From MFD04716-140 sp963703125 (GTDB lineage: Bacteria; Bacteroidota; Bacteroidia; Flavobacteriales; Flavobacteriaceae), in assembly GCA_963703125.1 (NCBI GenBank), contig OY969790.1, positions 3,286,001 through 3,350,000 on the forward strand: a stretch of DNA of 64,000 nt, read 5' to 3'. Position 1 is the stretch's first letter, and each line of letters starts with the position of its first letter. This document shows positions 26,722 through 36,118 of the stretch, one piece after another. The notes under the pieces were generated by a model. That model saw nothing but the letters and a program-made list of their open reading frames with translations, was not told the origin of the DNA and made no database searches. Both the position numbers and the translations under genes were made by a program.

Positions 26722-27750
26722 ATGAAGGGTCTGTCATTTTCTGGGAAAGTAATTTTTGTTCTGAACATTATCCTGGCTACTTTACTGTTTGGCTCCTGTA
26801 TAGCGACGTATATCTCTGTTGAATCTTTTCCCTTATTGTTTGTTTTTAGTTTGGCATCACCCTTGCTGGTTCTGTTGAACGGGCTATTTGTTCTATATTG
26901 GCTATTTTGCCGCATAAGATATGTATGGATTTCGGTCTTCGTTCTTTTGGTGGGTTATTTTACGCAAGATTCGTTTGTGAAATTATTCAATTCCAATGCA
27001 GATATCAATCCTGAGGATATTAGTATATTGACCTATAATATACTAGAATTTGAAGGTGGTGAGGGAAGAAATAGAAATCCGTTGACCGCCGGGAGCATTA
27101 TAAAATTTGTATCCGATGAGGATCCGGATATTATTTGTTTTCAGGAATTTGACCGTCGCCAACTTAAAAGACATGGATTTGACCAATATCCCTACAAATA
27201 TTCAAATACAAAACCAAGGGTTTATGGGAGCGGTGTTTTACAGGCCATATATTCAAAATACCCGATTATCAATTCGGGGGAACTAGATTTTCAGGAAAGT
27301 TCCAACGGAGCGATTTTTTCGGACATAGTTATTGACAATGATACGATCCGGGTTTATAATATCCATTTACAATCCTTGAGTGTTCGCGCCGGTAGTTTCA
27401 AGAGAGAGCAGCCACAACGACTTCTTAAAAGATTGGGAGCCGTTTTTGAAAAGCAACAAAAGCAGGCAATTTTGATCAAAGAACACGCAGACAAATCCAA
27501 ACTCAAAAAAATTATCTGCGGTGATTTCAATAATACGCAGTTCTCAAATGTTCATAGGGTTATAAAAGGACAATTGCAGGATACGTTTAAGGAAAAGGGC
27601 TTTGGATATGGTCGCACCTATGATTTTAAATTTTTACCTTTTCGTATCGATTTTATTTTGGTAGATAAATCATTGGAAGTAATCGCCCATAAAAATTTTG
27701 ATGTTAAATATTCGGATCACTATCCTGTAATGGCATCATTTCGACCATAG
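26722..27750 (+). CDS. Membrane-anchored endonuclease/exonuclease/phosphatase family protein (EEP, copy 1)
   Basis: 342 aa. Three N-terminal membrane helices (about 8-30, 35-60, 65-82) anchor an EEP hydrolase domain (about 95-342). Active-site motifs: YNILEFEG, DIICFQEFD (catalytic Glu), CGDFNNTQ (Asp-Asn) and SDHYPVMA (Asp-His). Enzymes with this fold cleave phosphodiesters in DNA or lipids; the membrane anchor suggests an envelope substrate, which is inference. It follows the rhomboid pair by 12 bp. A paralogue lies 184 bp downstream. Confidence 0.86.
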   Translation: MKGLSFSGKVIFVLNIILATLLFGSCIATYISVESFPLLFVFSLASPLLVLLNGLFVLYWLFCRIRYVWISVFVLLVGYFTQDSFVKLFNSNADINPEDISILTYNILEFEGGEGRNRNPLTAGSIIKFVSDEDPDIICFQEFDRRQLKRHGFDQYPYKYSNTKPRVYGSGVLQAIYSKYPIINSGELDFQESSNGAIFSDIVIDNDTIRVYNIHLQSLSVRAGSFKREQPQRLLKRLGAVFEKQQKQAILIKEHADKSKLKKIICGDFNNTQFSNVHRVIKGQLQDTFKEKGFGYGRTYDFKFLPFRIDFILVDKSLEVIAHKNFDVKYSDHYPVMASFRP

Positions 27751-27844
27751 GAAAATCAAATTAAAATGAAATAATAATATTATGGGCTGAGAAATTATAT
27801 TAATAATAAAAATTGAAAACCGGTCAAGCTTAATTACGGACATG

Positions 27845-27860
27845 AATACCTATAGGTATT
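27845..27860. promoter_or_regulatory. Perfect 16-bp palindrome upstream of EEP copy 2
   Basis: AATACCTATAGGTATT is a perfect palindrome about 75 bp before the second EEP gene. It may be an operator; it could also be a recombination site associated with the duplication. No other copy was noticed in the window. Confidence 0.4.
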
Positions 27861-27934
27861 GCCATTGGTTTAATTTAATATAATTTTAAGTAAAGTTTGT
27901 AATTGTCTCCAGGAAATATTAGATATAACTTATT

Positions 27935-28999
27935 ATGTCTATTTGTGGATTTACAAAAAAGTTAAAAGTGAAAAAACTCTTATTATCTGTAAGAATTATC
28001 TTCGTATGTAATACATTTTTTGTGCTATTATTATTATTGGCTTCGTTGGTGCCATATATGGATTTAAGAAAGCTTCCATTTCTTGTTTTTTTAAGTTTAA
28101 CTGTTCCAGCATTGGAGATAATTAATCTTGTTTTTTTATGCTATTGGATTTATCTTAAAAAAAAACAATTACTATTTTCTTTAATATCACTTTTAATTGC
28201 ATATGTCACTTTGGGTTCATTTTATAAAATTGGTACAACAGAAGTATACAAAGATGTCGTGCCAGATTTAAAAATAATGAGTTTCAATGTTAGAGGATTT
28301 AACAAAACGGGACAACTTAAAAGGGGAGGAGTATTTGAGGATATCTTAAATCTAATCAATAAGGAAAACCCTGATATTATCTGTTTTCAGGAATTTGATT
28401 ATTTAAAAAGAAAGGAGTTTCATAACTACCCGTATCGTCAATTGATTGACAATTATAAAAAAGGTAAGTCTGTTGTGTGTATTTATTCGAAGTTTCCAAT
28501 TGTTAATTCTAGTTCAATTGATTTTAGAGAAAGTGCAAATGGAGCCGCATTTGCAGATGTTTTAATCAAAATGGATACCATCCGAATTTATAATGTTCAT
28601 TTGGAATCTTTGAGGTTGCCTCATCATGCTAATGGAATTAGCAGTGAATTATCCGATGGACTTTATTCTAGACTTTCCGATTCATTTCAGAGCCAAATAG
28701 AACAAGCAAGAATAATTAAAGAACATAAAGGTGCCAATTCCCTTAAAACTATCGTTTGCGGAGATTTTAATAATACCCAATTTTCAAATGTTTATCATTT
28801 GATAAAAGAAGGAATGCATGATAGCTATATTGAGAAAGGTGTTGGTTTTGGAAGAACTTATAATTTTTTACGTCTTCCATTGCGTATAGATTTTATTTTG
28901 GCTGACGGTGCATTTGAAGTTATGTTCCACAAAAATTTTCATGATCGATTATCCGATCACTATCCTGTAATGGCATCATTTCGAATGAAAAGCGATTAA
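27935..28999 (+). CDS. Membrane-anchored EEP family protein (copy 2, AT-rich)
   Basis: 354 aa, same architecture as copy 1: three membrane helices (to about residue 100) and an EEP domain with MSFNVRGF, DIICFQEFD, CGDFNNTQFSN and SDHYPVMASFR. Catalytic residues are kept. Base composition differs sharply from copy 1 (11 G/C of 60 at 28141-28200 against 22 of 60 at 27121-27180), although the last shared 30 nt of the two genes are identical. This suggests an older or imported paralogue with 3'-end conversion rather than a simple recent duplication. The 3' end overlaps the convergent DUF6122 gene by 24 bp. Confidence 0.85.
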   Translation: MSICGFTKKLKVKKLLLSVRIIFVCNTFFVLLLLLASLVPYMDLRKLPFLVFLSLTVPALEIINLVFLCYWIYLKKKQLLFSLISLLIAYVTLGSFYKIGTTEVYKDVVPDLKIMSFNVRGFNKTGQLKRGGVFEDILNLINKENPDIICFQEFDYLKRKEFHNYPYRQLIDNYKKGKSVVCIYSKFPIVNSSSIDFRESANGAAFADVLIKMDTIRIYNVHLESLRLPHHANGISSELSDGLYSRLSDSFQSQIEQARIIKEHKGANSLKTIVCGDFNNTQFSNVYHLIKEGMHDSYIEKGVGFGRTYNFLRLPLRIDFILADGAFEVMFHKNFHDRLSDHYPVMASFRMKSD

Positions 29000-29299
29000 C
29001 AAACAATCTACGGTATCTGCCAAAATATGGATCAGTAGCGCAATTCCTAAAATCCGGGTTCTGCGAAATATCAATAATCCAAAATAGATGGCAATGGCCC
29101 AATAACTATGAAGCGGATGAAAATTGATACTACAACGCTGTGAATCAAAAAAAGGATTGGCCAAAAGATGATCTACATCGATCACAATCCCCATTAAAAG
29201 CAGTATCATGATCTTCAGCCTATTTCCCTTAAAAAAAAGGAGTGCTATGACAATGGGCAAAAGAAAATGAATACCGTAATGGAGTAGGGGCCTAAGCAT
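28976..29299 (-). CDS. DUF6122 family small membrane protein
   Basis: 107 aa, mostly hydrophobic, with about four helices. A conserved block IDVDHLLANPFF...CSINFHPLHSYW (residues about 40-67) with several Asp and His residues is typical of DUF6122 and of membrane hydrolases related to YdjM-like proteins. Last gene of the minus-strand parA-to-WbqC block; it overlaps the WbqC gene start by 8 bp and the convergent EEP gene by 24 bp. Function unknown. Confidence 0.78.
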   Translation of the reverse strand: MLRPLLHYGIHFLLPIVIALLFFKGNRLKIMILLLMGIVIDVDHLLANPFFDSQRCSINFHPLHSYWAIAIYFGLLIFRRTRILGIALLIHILADTVDCLLIAFHSK

Positions 29300-29924
29300 T
29301 CTTAGAAGCTAAGCTTTGATTTTTGAGATAAGATAGGGAATTTGTCCCTTCATTGAACAAAAGGTCAAGAAGACTAGCATTCTTGACGAATCCATGGCGG
29401 TCGCCAAATACTTGGGTATATTGTTCTTGTTGAAAATCCATTTCCTTTTTTGCATTGACCAAAAATCGGCCATCTTCAAAATTCAAGGGTTCTATTTCGT
29501 ACATTTCTGATTTCTGATTTGGCATTATGACTTGAAGGCACTCGAATATCCTTTCAATGGAAAGAAAGTTAAAATCCATTAAAAAATTGAATCTTTTTTC
29601 AAAAACAGGCGCAAGGTCGTCTTCATAAAATTCAAAGAAAGGGGAAGTTCTGTAGGCCGTTTGTAAAGTTCTCCAATGCTGTCGTTGCCAATCATACGTA
29701 TTGTCGATTACTACATCCTTGTACTTTTGCCTACCGTGTGCCCCGCCTACGTGCTGAATGGGAATTGTCAATGTAAGTTTCCCAATATCTGTACAGATAT
29801 GGCAGCGATTTCGATAGGTCTGTTTCTGATAATTGTCCTCGACTTCCCAGATGACCTCATTTTGAACAATGGCCGAGGACGTGGCTATGTTAGGGAAATA
29901 GGTGGGGTGGAGAAGGAGTTTCAC
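29292..29924 (-). CDS. WbqC family protein
   Basis: 210 aa. The N-terminus (LLLHPTYFPNIATSS) and the KLTLTIPI...DVVIDNTYDWQRQHWRTLQTAYRTSPFFEFYED block define the WbqC-like family, associated in other bacteria with polysaccharide or sugar-nucleotide modification; no direct activity is known. Soluble, no signal peptide. In Flavobacteriia it is regularly near lepB and dapB, as here. Confidence 0.86.
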   Translation of the reverse strand: MKLLLHPTYFPNIATSSAIVQNEVIWEVEDNYQKQTYRNRCHICTDIGKLTLTIPIQHVGGAHGRQKYKDVVIDNTYDWQRQHWRTLQTAYRTSPFFEFYEDDLAPVFEKRFNFLMDFNFLSIERIFECLQVIMPNQKSEMYEIEPLNFEDGRFLVNAKKEMDFQQEQYTQVFGDRHGFVKNASLLDLLFNEGTNSLSYLKNQSLASKNA

Positions 29925-30067
29925 TTATTTGCGGATTTGAATTTTTCGGGCTAGAAGGCCAAGCGTTTCAAGTCGAAGGTTTCCGAGATTGTGTTGTTGT
30001 ACAATTAACCCGAAATCTGTAGCATAAAGTTTTTATTCCGGTTGCCCACCATATTCGGTTTACTTTC

Positions 30068-30106
30068 CACTGTTTACTGTTCATTGCCCACTGTTCACTG
30101 TTTACT
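30068..30106. repeat. Imperfect CACTGTTTACTGTTCA repeat at the lepB 3' end
   Basis: A run of CACTGTT/TACTGTT/CATTG words in near-tandem array covers the lepB stop codon (30095-30097). It is another short-repeat tract at a gene end, like that at 9184-9204. Confidence 0.6.
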
Positions 30107-31819
30107 CGTTTTCTTTTTCTTCCAAAAATAATCACCAACAAAATAAGCGGCCAGGGCTATTAAAAAATACTTAAAATAGGAAACAGGCTCGCCCGTTCCA
30201 TTTACGGTCGTAAAAATACGGTCCCATCTGGGTTTCCATTTCCAAATGCTATTTACATTTATTCCTTTGGCATCCTTGAAATTGTCAAAACTCATCCAAA
30301 TAAAAATCGGGGTGCCCACGATGTGATTTTCAGGCACATAGCCCCAGGCCCTGCTGTCCTCGGAGTGCTCCCTGTTATCGCCCATCATCCAATAATAATC
30401 CTGTTGAAAGGTATAGGAGTCGGTAACTTTTCCGTTCAAACTAATTTGATTGCCTGAAACACTGATCGTGTTTCCTTCATAATCTCGAATGATTTTCTTG
30501 TAAAGCGGTAATGTCTTTAAATTTAGTGCCACGGTCTTTCCTCGTTGAGGAATATAAATAGGCCCCATATAGTCATAGTTCCATGGATAATCTGGACTTT
30601 GCGGAAATAAATTTGCTCCTCTACGTCCTTTTGTATCCAATATTTTAACGACGGAATCAATACTTGAATTTTTACGCAAAGCTTCGACCATTTCGTCGGT
30701 TAAGGGTACTTGGCGCTCTCTACCGGTCTCTTCTTTCAATGACAACCCACTTTTACGGATGGCCTCAGCGGGAATTCCACCTTCATTGGTATAAATTTCC
30801 AATTGCCCATCTGGTTTTCTATTGTAGCCAATCATATATTCGTTCAGAACGTCGGCTTGCGGTTGGCTGATAGGCGGAGAAATGTATTTTCTGGTAAAAT
30901 CCATGGCACCAATTTCATTCAGCAGTTTTGAGGAAACCCCTTTATTGGCATAGACAGTATAGTCATATTGGGGTTTGGCACGGTCCGGAAGTTCCAGTTG
31001 TTTTCCATTTATAAAAACAAACCCTTCCCGAACTTCCAAGGAATCACCGGGCAGACCAACACATCGTTTTACATAATTGGATTTTTTATCAATGGGCTTG
31101 TCCACTCCTTTCTCTTTCCTAAAGAAAACACGTACTGTATCAGCTGGCCAACTAAAAACCACAATCTCATTTCTTTTGATTTTTTTGAAACCGGGTAACC
31201 TGAAATAGGGAATTTGCGGTTTGTTTAAATAGGAACGAGTACCGAGAATGGGTAAGGTGTCATGAACCATTGGGGCGGCAATTGCCGTCATTGGCGTTCG
31301 TGCCCCATAATGAAATTTACTAACGAAAAGGAGATCGCCGATACGCAGTGTTCTTTCCAAAGAACCCGTAGGAATTACATAAGGCTGAATGAAATAGGTA
31401 TGGACCAAAGTTGCGGCTACAATCGCAAAAACAATTGAGCTTACCCATTCGCCAATGGCAGACCTTGGATGCAAATCCCTATTTTCAATATATTGTACAT
31501 CTAACATGTAGTTCACATAATAGATGTACAAACCTAAGGTAAGAATAACCAGCCATGTTTCCAAAAGACTATTTCTGCCAAAACTGCGAATGGTCTCGAC
31601 CCAAACAACCGGGAACATGAGCAAATTTATAATTGGGATAAACAGTAAAATCACCCACCATTTTGGGCGATTGATTATCTGCATCAAAACAATAGCGTTG
31701 TACACGGGAATGGCAGCTTCCCAAGCTTTTCTTCCTGCTTTGACATATAATTTCCAGGTTCCAAGGAAATGAATGACCTGAACTATTAAAATAAAAATAA
31801 TCCACTGCGTTGCGTCCAT
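30095..31819 (-). CDS. lepB: Signal peptidase I, long flavobacterial form
   Basis: 574 aa. N-terminal membrane segments (about 1-110, DUF5684-like) precede a membrane helix at about 126-145 and the catalytic domain: Ser153 in the VIPTGSLERTLRIGD box, the general-base Lys in NYVKRCVGLPGDSLEV, and MMGDNREHSEDSR followed by WGYVPENHIVG. A ~180-residue insertion between the Lys box and the GDNR box is typical of the Bacteroidota form. A C-terminal membrane helix near 550 ends the protein. It cleaves signal peptides at the inner membrane. Upstream of it lies dapB. Confidence 0.93.
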   Translation of the reverse strand: MDATQWIIFILIVQVIHFLGTWKLYVKAGRKAWEAAIPVYNAIVLMQIINRPKWWVILLFIPIINLLMFPVVWVETIRSFGRNSLLETWLVILTLGLYIYYVNYMLDVQYIENRDLHPRSAIGEWVSSIVFAIVAATLVHTYFIQPYVIPTGSLERTLRIGDLLFVSKFHYGARTPMTAIAAPMVHDTLPILGTRSYLNKPQIPYFRLPGFKKIKRNEIVVFSWPADTVRVFFRKEKGVDKPIDKKSNYVKRCVGLPGDSLEVREGFVFINGKQLELPDRAKPQYDYTVYANKGVSSKLLNEIGAMDFTRKYISPPISQPQADVLNEYMIGYNRKPDGQLEIYTNEGGIPAEAIRKSGLSLKEETGRERQVPLTDEMVEALRKNSSIDSVVKILDTKGRRGANLFPQSPDYPWNYDYMGPIYIPQRGKTVALNLKTLPLYKKIIRDYEGNTISVSGNQISLNGKVTDSYTFQQDYYWMMGDNREHSEDSRAWGYVPENHIVGTPIFIWMSFDNFKDAKGINVNSIWKWKPRWDRIFTTVNGTGEPVSYFKYFLIALAAYFVGDYFWKKKKTSKQ

Positions 31820-31926
31820 ATTCGTTTATGGTTTATCGTTGTTTTTATTCTATTGGCTACAACTTTTGCAGCTGAGCCAAAAATTTTTAGCAATTAAATG
31901 CTTTTATAGCTCTCCAATTGTACCTG

Positions 31927-32628
31927 TTAACCAAGGTTTAACACATCTTTCATCGAAAAAACCCCCTTTTTTCCTACAATCCATTCGGCTGCGACTACGG
32001 CACCAAGGGCAAATCCCTCTCTATTGTGTGCGGTGTGCTTAATCTCTATGTTGTCTACAACACTTTCATATTGTACGCTATGTGTTCCGGGTATTTCACC
32101 AATGCGTTTGGCTGTAATAAGAACTTCATCTTTGCTCGGGTTTTCTAATTTCCAGCCCTTGTAATTTGAATTTTCAATAATGCCCTTGGCCAATGTTATC
32201 GCCGTACCACTCGGAGCATCCAATTTATGGGTATGATGAATTTCCTCCATCCTAACCTGATATTGTTCTAGATTCCGCATCATTTTGGCAAGGTAGTTAT
32301 TGAGCTCAAAAAAAATGTTCACACCCAAGCTGTAGTTGGAAGCATAAATAAAAGCCCCATTTTTTTTGTTACAAATCGATACGGCTTCATCATAATCTTC
32401 AAGCCAGCCAGTTGTTCCACAAATAACCGGCACACCATTTTCGAGACAACCTTTAACGTTTTGGAATGCTGCACTGGGCATACTAAAATCAATGGCTACA
32501 TCCATTTTGGAATAATCGACTTCAGTCGTGTCCACATCTACTTTGGCTATAATCTCATGGTTTCTACCTATTGCAACTTGCTCAATCATTTTCCCCATTT
32601 TCCCGTAGCCGAAAAGTGCTATTCTCAT
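31927..32628 (-). CDS. dapB: 4-hydroxy-tetrahydrodipicolinate reductase
   Basis: 233 aa. NAD(P)-binding FGYGKMGKMI at the N-terminus, ICGTTGW, and the catalytic EIHHTHKLDAPSGTA motif. It reduces dihydrodipicolinate in lysine and diaminopimelate synthesis, so it feeds peptidoglycan synthesis. Shorter than the E. coli enzyme (273 aa) but standard for Bacteroidota. A 3-bp gap to the upstream DUF5683 gene indicates an operon with parA-parB. Confidence 0.94.
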   Translation of the reverse strand: MRIALFGYGKMGKMIEQVAIGRNHEIIAKVDVDTTEVDYSKMDVAIDFSMPSAAFQNVKGCLENGVPVICGTTGWLEDYDEAVSICNKKNGAFIYASNYSLGVNIFFELNNYLAKMMRNLEQYQVRMEEIHHTHKLDAPSGTAITLAKGIIENSNYKGWKLENPSKDEVLITAKRIGEIPGTHSVQYESVVDNIEIKHTAHNREGFALGAVVAAEWIVGKKGVFSMKDVLNLG

Positions 32629-32631
32629 ACT

Positions 32632-33303
32632 TCAAAATTTAATGACAAATGCCATTCCGTAAGTTGGATTACTAGTTATGGGATCCAGATCTAAATAGGG
32701 TTTAAAGTCCAAACTTAAATCATCGTCCACATTAAATTGCTTTAAATGCGCATCAACGTTGGCATCAACCACATTCAATGCATAAATTAGTATGGTTACC
32801 AACAAGGAAAGGTCACGATCTCGCTGGTACCTTTCCTGTCCGTCTTGCAGTGCTGTGGTCGCCAAATCGGGCGTCGCGGGTATTTCACCACCGGGATTCC
32901 TAAAGTCCCAGAACTCATCATCGTTGAACCCTGCCTTTCTTCTTTTAAAGGCGGCCCTGAACCGGTCATAACGGTCATCATTAAATAAATACGCATACAC
33001 GCCAGTACCCATTACCGCGTAAACAATCGGGACTTTCCAATAACGTTTGTTGTAAACTTGTCCGAGACCAGGCAATACGGCCGAGTAAAAGGCTGCCTTA
33101 CTTGGGGCCAATGGGTTTATGACCTTCCTTTTTTGTAGAACGGAATCTTCAATGACAATACCTTCCTTGGCCATATCGGTCTTTAAGGAATCTATTTCCC
33201 CGCTCTTTTTCTCTGCAATTTTTAAAGTATCCTGCTTTTCCTGCGCTAAAGATAGTAAAGCGGAAAGACAGAATATAATACAAAGAAATAGGCTTTTACT
33301 CAC
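32632..33303 (-). CDS. DUF5683 domain protein
   Basis: 223 aa with a signal peptide (1-20, LLSLAQEK). After an acidic/basic linker the segment NPLAPSKAAFYSAVLPGLGQVYNKRYWKVP leads into a membrane-associated region; this is the DUF5683 signature. Function unknown, envelope location inferred. Its start overlaps the parB stop by 8 bp, which places it in the parA-parB-dapB-lepB gene string conserved in Flavobacteriia. Confidence 0.85.
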   Translation of the reverse strand: MSKSLFLCIIFCLSALLSLAQEKQDTLKIAEKKSGEIDSLKTDMAKEGIVIEDSVLQKRKVINPLAPSKAAFYSAVLPGLGQVYNKRYWKVPIVYAVMGTGVYAYLFNDDRYDRFRAAFKRRKAGFNDDEFWDFRNPGGEIPATPDLATTALQDGQERYQRDRDLSLLVTILIYALNVVDANVDAHLKQFNVDDDLSLDFKPYLDLDPITSNPTYGMAFVIKF

Positions 33304-34198
33304 CTATGATGTGTTTTAAGATTCGCTGGAAATCCTGTTCCGAACCAAAAGCGATGCTAATTTTTCCTTTCTTCTTTTCATCTACTTTGATATCGATTTT
33401 AGTAGAAAGGTAATCTGTCAACTTTTGGGCGCCAGCTTTGGCAAAATAGGGAGGTGTAGACACTTTTTTTGGGACTATGGATTTTTGGCTCCCAGAATGA
33501 TAGGCCTTGACAGCATTTTCAGTTTCCCTAACGGATAGATTTTCACCCACTATTCTTTCGTATAGCCGAATTTGATCATCTTTTCCATCCATGTTTACCA
33601 AAGCCCGGCCATGGCCCATGCTAATGAAACCATCCCTAATTCCGGTTTGAATAATGGGATCTAATTTCAACAATCGCATATAGTTGGCAATCGTAGAGCG
33701 TTTTTTGCCCACACGTTCGCTCAATTTTTCTTGCGTTAGTTCGATTTCATCAATCAATCGTTGATAGGACAAACCAATTTCAATTGGGTCAAGGTCTTGG
33801 CGCTGAATGTTTTCAACCAGTGCCATTTCAAGGGATTCTTGATCGTTGGCAATTCGAATGTAAGCGGGAATGGTATCTAGACCAACTAACTTGGAGGCAC
33901 GATATCTACGCTCTCCTGAAACCAATTGATATTTGTTGAAATCAATCTTTCTTACGGTAATAGGTTGAATTACACCAAGTTCCCTGATTGAGGAGGCCAA
34001 TTCTTGGAGTGCTTCGTCATTAAAATTGGATCTTGGCTGAAAAGGATTGACTTCAATGGCATCCAAATCCAATTCAACAATATTGCCAACGACTTTGTCG
34101 GCATTTTTGTCAGATGCCGATTGAATATCATTGTCCGGATCTTTTAATAGTGCCGATAGGCCTCGGCCCATAGCCTGTTTACGTACTGCTTTCGCCAT
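33296..34198 (-). CDS. parB: ParB/RepB/Spo0J family chromosome partition protein
   Basis: 300 aa. N-terminal ParB/sulfiredoxin-like CTPase domain (about 38-125) with IEVNPFQPR, GVIQPITVR and GERRYRASKL boxes; HTH domain (about 140-230) with TQEKLSERVGKKRSTIANYMRLLKL; C-terminal dimerisation domain (about 250-300). It binds parS and spreads on DNA. The start directly follows the parA stop. A near-consensus parS is seen at 51371-51386. Confidence 0.94.
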   Translation of the reverse strand: MAKAVRKQAMGRGLSALLKDPDNDIQSASDKNADKVVGNIVELDLDAIEVNPFQPRSNFNDEALQELASSIRELGVIQPITVRKIDFNKYQLVSGERRYRASKLVGLDTIPAYIRIANDQESLEMALVENIQRQDLDPIEIGLSYQRLIDEIELTQEKLSERVGKKRSTIANYMRLLKLDPIIQTGIRDGFISMGHGRALVNMDGKDDQIRLYERIVGENLSVRETENAVKAYHSGSQKSIVPKKVSTPPYFAKAGAQKLTDYLSTKIDIKVDEKKKGKISIAFGSEQDFQRILKHIIGE

Positions 34199-34972
34199 TT
34201 AAACTGCTTGCTTGTTTTTTTGGACAACCTCATTCGCCATGCTCAGGTAGTTGTCCGCACCTTTGCTGCTAGCATCGTACTTTATGATGCTTTCTCCGTA
34301 ACTTGGAGCTTCGCTTAACCTAACATTTCGCTGAATAATTGTTTCGAAGACCATGTCCCCAAAATGTTTCCGTACTTCCTCTACGACTTGATTTGACAAT
34401 CGCAATCTTGAGTCGTACATAGTCAATAACATTCCTTCAATATCCAAATCGGGATTGTGGATTTTTTGGACACTCTTAATGGTATTCAACAATTTTCCCA
34501 AACCTTCCAGTGCAAAATATTCACATTGAATCGGTATAATGACCGAGTCTGCCGCAGTCAGTGCATTTAGTGTCAAAAGACCCAAAGAAGGAGCACAATC
34601 TATAAGTATGTAGTCGTAAGAATTCCGAAGGTCCGCAATGGCCTTTTTCATCATATATTCACGCTCTTCCTTGTCTACCAATTCAATTTCAATGGCAACC
34701 AAATCGATATGTGACGGAATCAGATCCACATTCGGGGATGAAGTCTGAATAATGGTTTCCAAAGCGGTTTTAGAATGCTCTACCAATTGGTAAGTGCCTA
34801 ATTCAATACTATCTACATCAATACCCAAACCAGACGTTGCATTGGCCTGCGGGTCGGCATCGATCAATAATACTTTTTTTTCAAGGACGCCCAGCGAGGC
34901 AGCTAGATTTACCGAAGTTGTTGTTTTGCCAACCCCGCCTTTTTGATTTGCAATAGCAATTATCTTGCCCAT
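34199..34972 (-). CDS. parA: ParA/Soj chromosome partition ATPase
   Basis: 257 aa, usual length for Soj-type ParA. Deviant Walker A motif KGGVGKTTTS near the N-terminus, LLIDADPQANATSGLG (A'), and DYILIDCAPSLG (Walker B). It drives segregation of ParB-parS complexes on the nucleoid. First gene of the long minus-strand block down to DUF6122. A 9-bp inverted repeat lies in the upstream spacer. Confidence 0.95.
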   Translation of the reverse strand: MGKIIAIANQKGGVGKTTTSVNLAASLGVLEKKVLLIDADPQANATSGLGIDVDSIELGTYQLVEHSKTALETIIQTSSPNVDLIPSHIDLVAIEIELVDKEEREYMMKKAIADLRNSYDYILIDCAPSLGLLTLNALTAADSVIIPIQCEYFALEGLGKLLNTIKSVQKIHNPDLDIEGMLLTMYDSRLRLSNQVVEEVRKHFGDMVFETIIQRNVRLSEAPSYGESIIKYDASSKGADNYLSMANEVVQKNKQAV

Positions 34973-35032
34973 TTTCCTAGTAAGTTAAGGGGTAAAAATA
35001 CGATTATTTAAGATGTCATTGAAACGATTTTG

Positions 35033-35069
35033 TTAACACAAAGTGAATAAGTGAAGTACCTTGTGTTAA
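35033..35069. promoter_or_regulatory. Spaced inverted repeat in the spacer upstream of parA
   Basis: TTAACACAA (35033-35041) and TTGTGTTAA (35061-35069) are perfect inverted repeats separated by 19 nt, inside the 199-bp spacer between the FtsB-like gene and parA. It could be an operator for parAB or a terminator for the upstream gene, though no T tract follows. Confidence 0.4.
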
Positions 35070-35171
35070 AGTGAGTTAAATTTATTTGTTTCCAACGGGT
35101 AAAACTCTTCAAGTAAGGATGCTAACAGAGTTCATTTCAAACGATTATTTTAAAGGCCACATGGATAGAAA

Positions 35172-35504
35172 TCAATCTTTCTTGTCATTTTTTAAGCTGT
35201 CCGCATATTCAATAAGGTAGATCTCTTCGTCTTTCTTCTTTAAAAAGTACTGCTCGCGGGCGAACTTTTCGAGTTCCTTGGGATCTGAAAGTTTTTCGAT
35301 GATTAATTTGTCCTTTGAAATTTCATTCTTCAGAAATTCCTGTTGTTTTTCAAGATTATTGATTTCCTTCTTTAACTCTAGGTGTATCAAAAAGGAATTC
35401 GTATCAAAAAAGAGCATCCATATTACAAAGACCGTAAGCACTAAAATATACATATTGGTTGCAATGCGAAACCATTTCTTTTTTTTGATGTCCTTGAATC
35501 CCAT
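35172..35504 (-). CDS. FtsB/DivIC-type septum formation initiator
   Basis: 110 aa. Short N-terminal cytoplasmic part, one membrane helix (about 17-33) and a coiled coil (ELKKEINNLEKQQEFLKNEI, about 42-75) with the downstream PKELEKFAREQYFLKKKDEEIYLIE segment typical of DivIC/FtsB. It stabilises the divisome at midcell. It lies 5 bp after the uridine kinase gene on the same strand. Confidence 0.87.
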   Translation of the reverse strand: MGFKDIKKKKWFRIATNMYILVLTVFVIWMLFFDTNSFLIHLELKKEINNLEKQQEFLKNEISKDKLIIEKLSDPKELEKFAREQYFLKKKDEEIYLIEYADSLKNDKKD

Positions 35505-35509
35505 GGTGC

Positions 35510-36118
35510 TTAAATTAACTTTTCATTGATAAGAGACCTGACGATATCCACAGCCACCGTATTATATTTGTTATTTGGTATAATGATATCGGCAAATTCT
35601 TTTGAGGGTTCAATGAATTGATCGTGCATGGGCTTTAAGGTATTTTGATAACTGTTCAAAGTGTCATCCAATGTCCAACCACGCTCGTTGATATCTCTTT
35701 TTAATCTTCTTATGAGTCGCTCATCGGTATCGGCATGTACAAAAATTTTAATATCGCACATATCTCGAATTTTTGCACTTGTCAAAATTAAAATCCCCTC
35801 AACGATAAGTACTTTTGTGGGATGTACGGTTATGATCTCACCTGTTCTATTGCATTCGTGGAACGAATAAACGGGCTGTTGAACCGAATATCCGGATTTT
35901 AACTGTTTTAGATGGGTTTCCAATAACTCGAAATCGATGGATTTTGGATGATCAAAATTCGTCTTTTTGCGCTCTTCCAAAGACAAATGAGAAAGGTCAT
36001 TGTAATAGGAATCCTGGGAAATTACGGCCACTTCACCTTCGGGCAATTCGTTGATGATTTGGTTGACCACCGTTGTTTTGCCACAACCTGTTCCGCCAGC
36101 TATGCCAATTATTAACAT
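35510..36118 (-). CDS. udk: Uridine kinase
   Basis: 202 aa. P-loop GIAGGTGCGKTTVVNQI at the start, the SQDSYYND segment, NFDHPKSIDFELL (substrate binding) and EGILILTSAKIRD, as in uridine-cytidine kinases. It phosphorylates uridine and cytidine for pyrimidine salvage. Divergent from the MFS gene at 36226. Confidence 0.93.
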   Translation of the reverse strand: MLIIGIAGGTGCGKTTVVNQIINELPEGEVAVISQDSYYNDLSHLSLEERKKTNFDHPKSIDFELLETHLKQLKSGYSVQQPVYSFHECNRTGEIITVHPTKVLIVEGILILTSAKIRDMCDIKIFVHADTDERLIRRLKRDINERGWTLDDTLNSYQNTLKPMHDQFIEPSKEFADIIIPNNKYNTVAVDIVRSLINEKLI

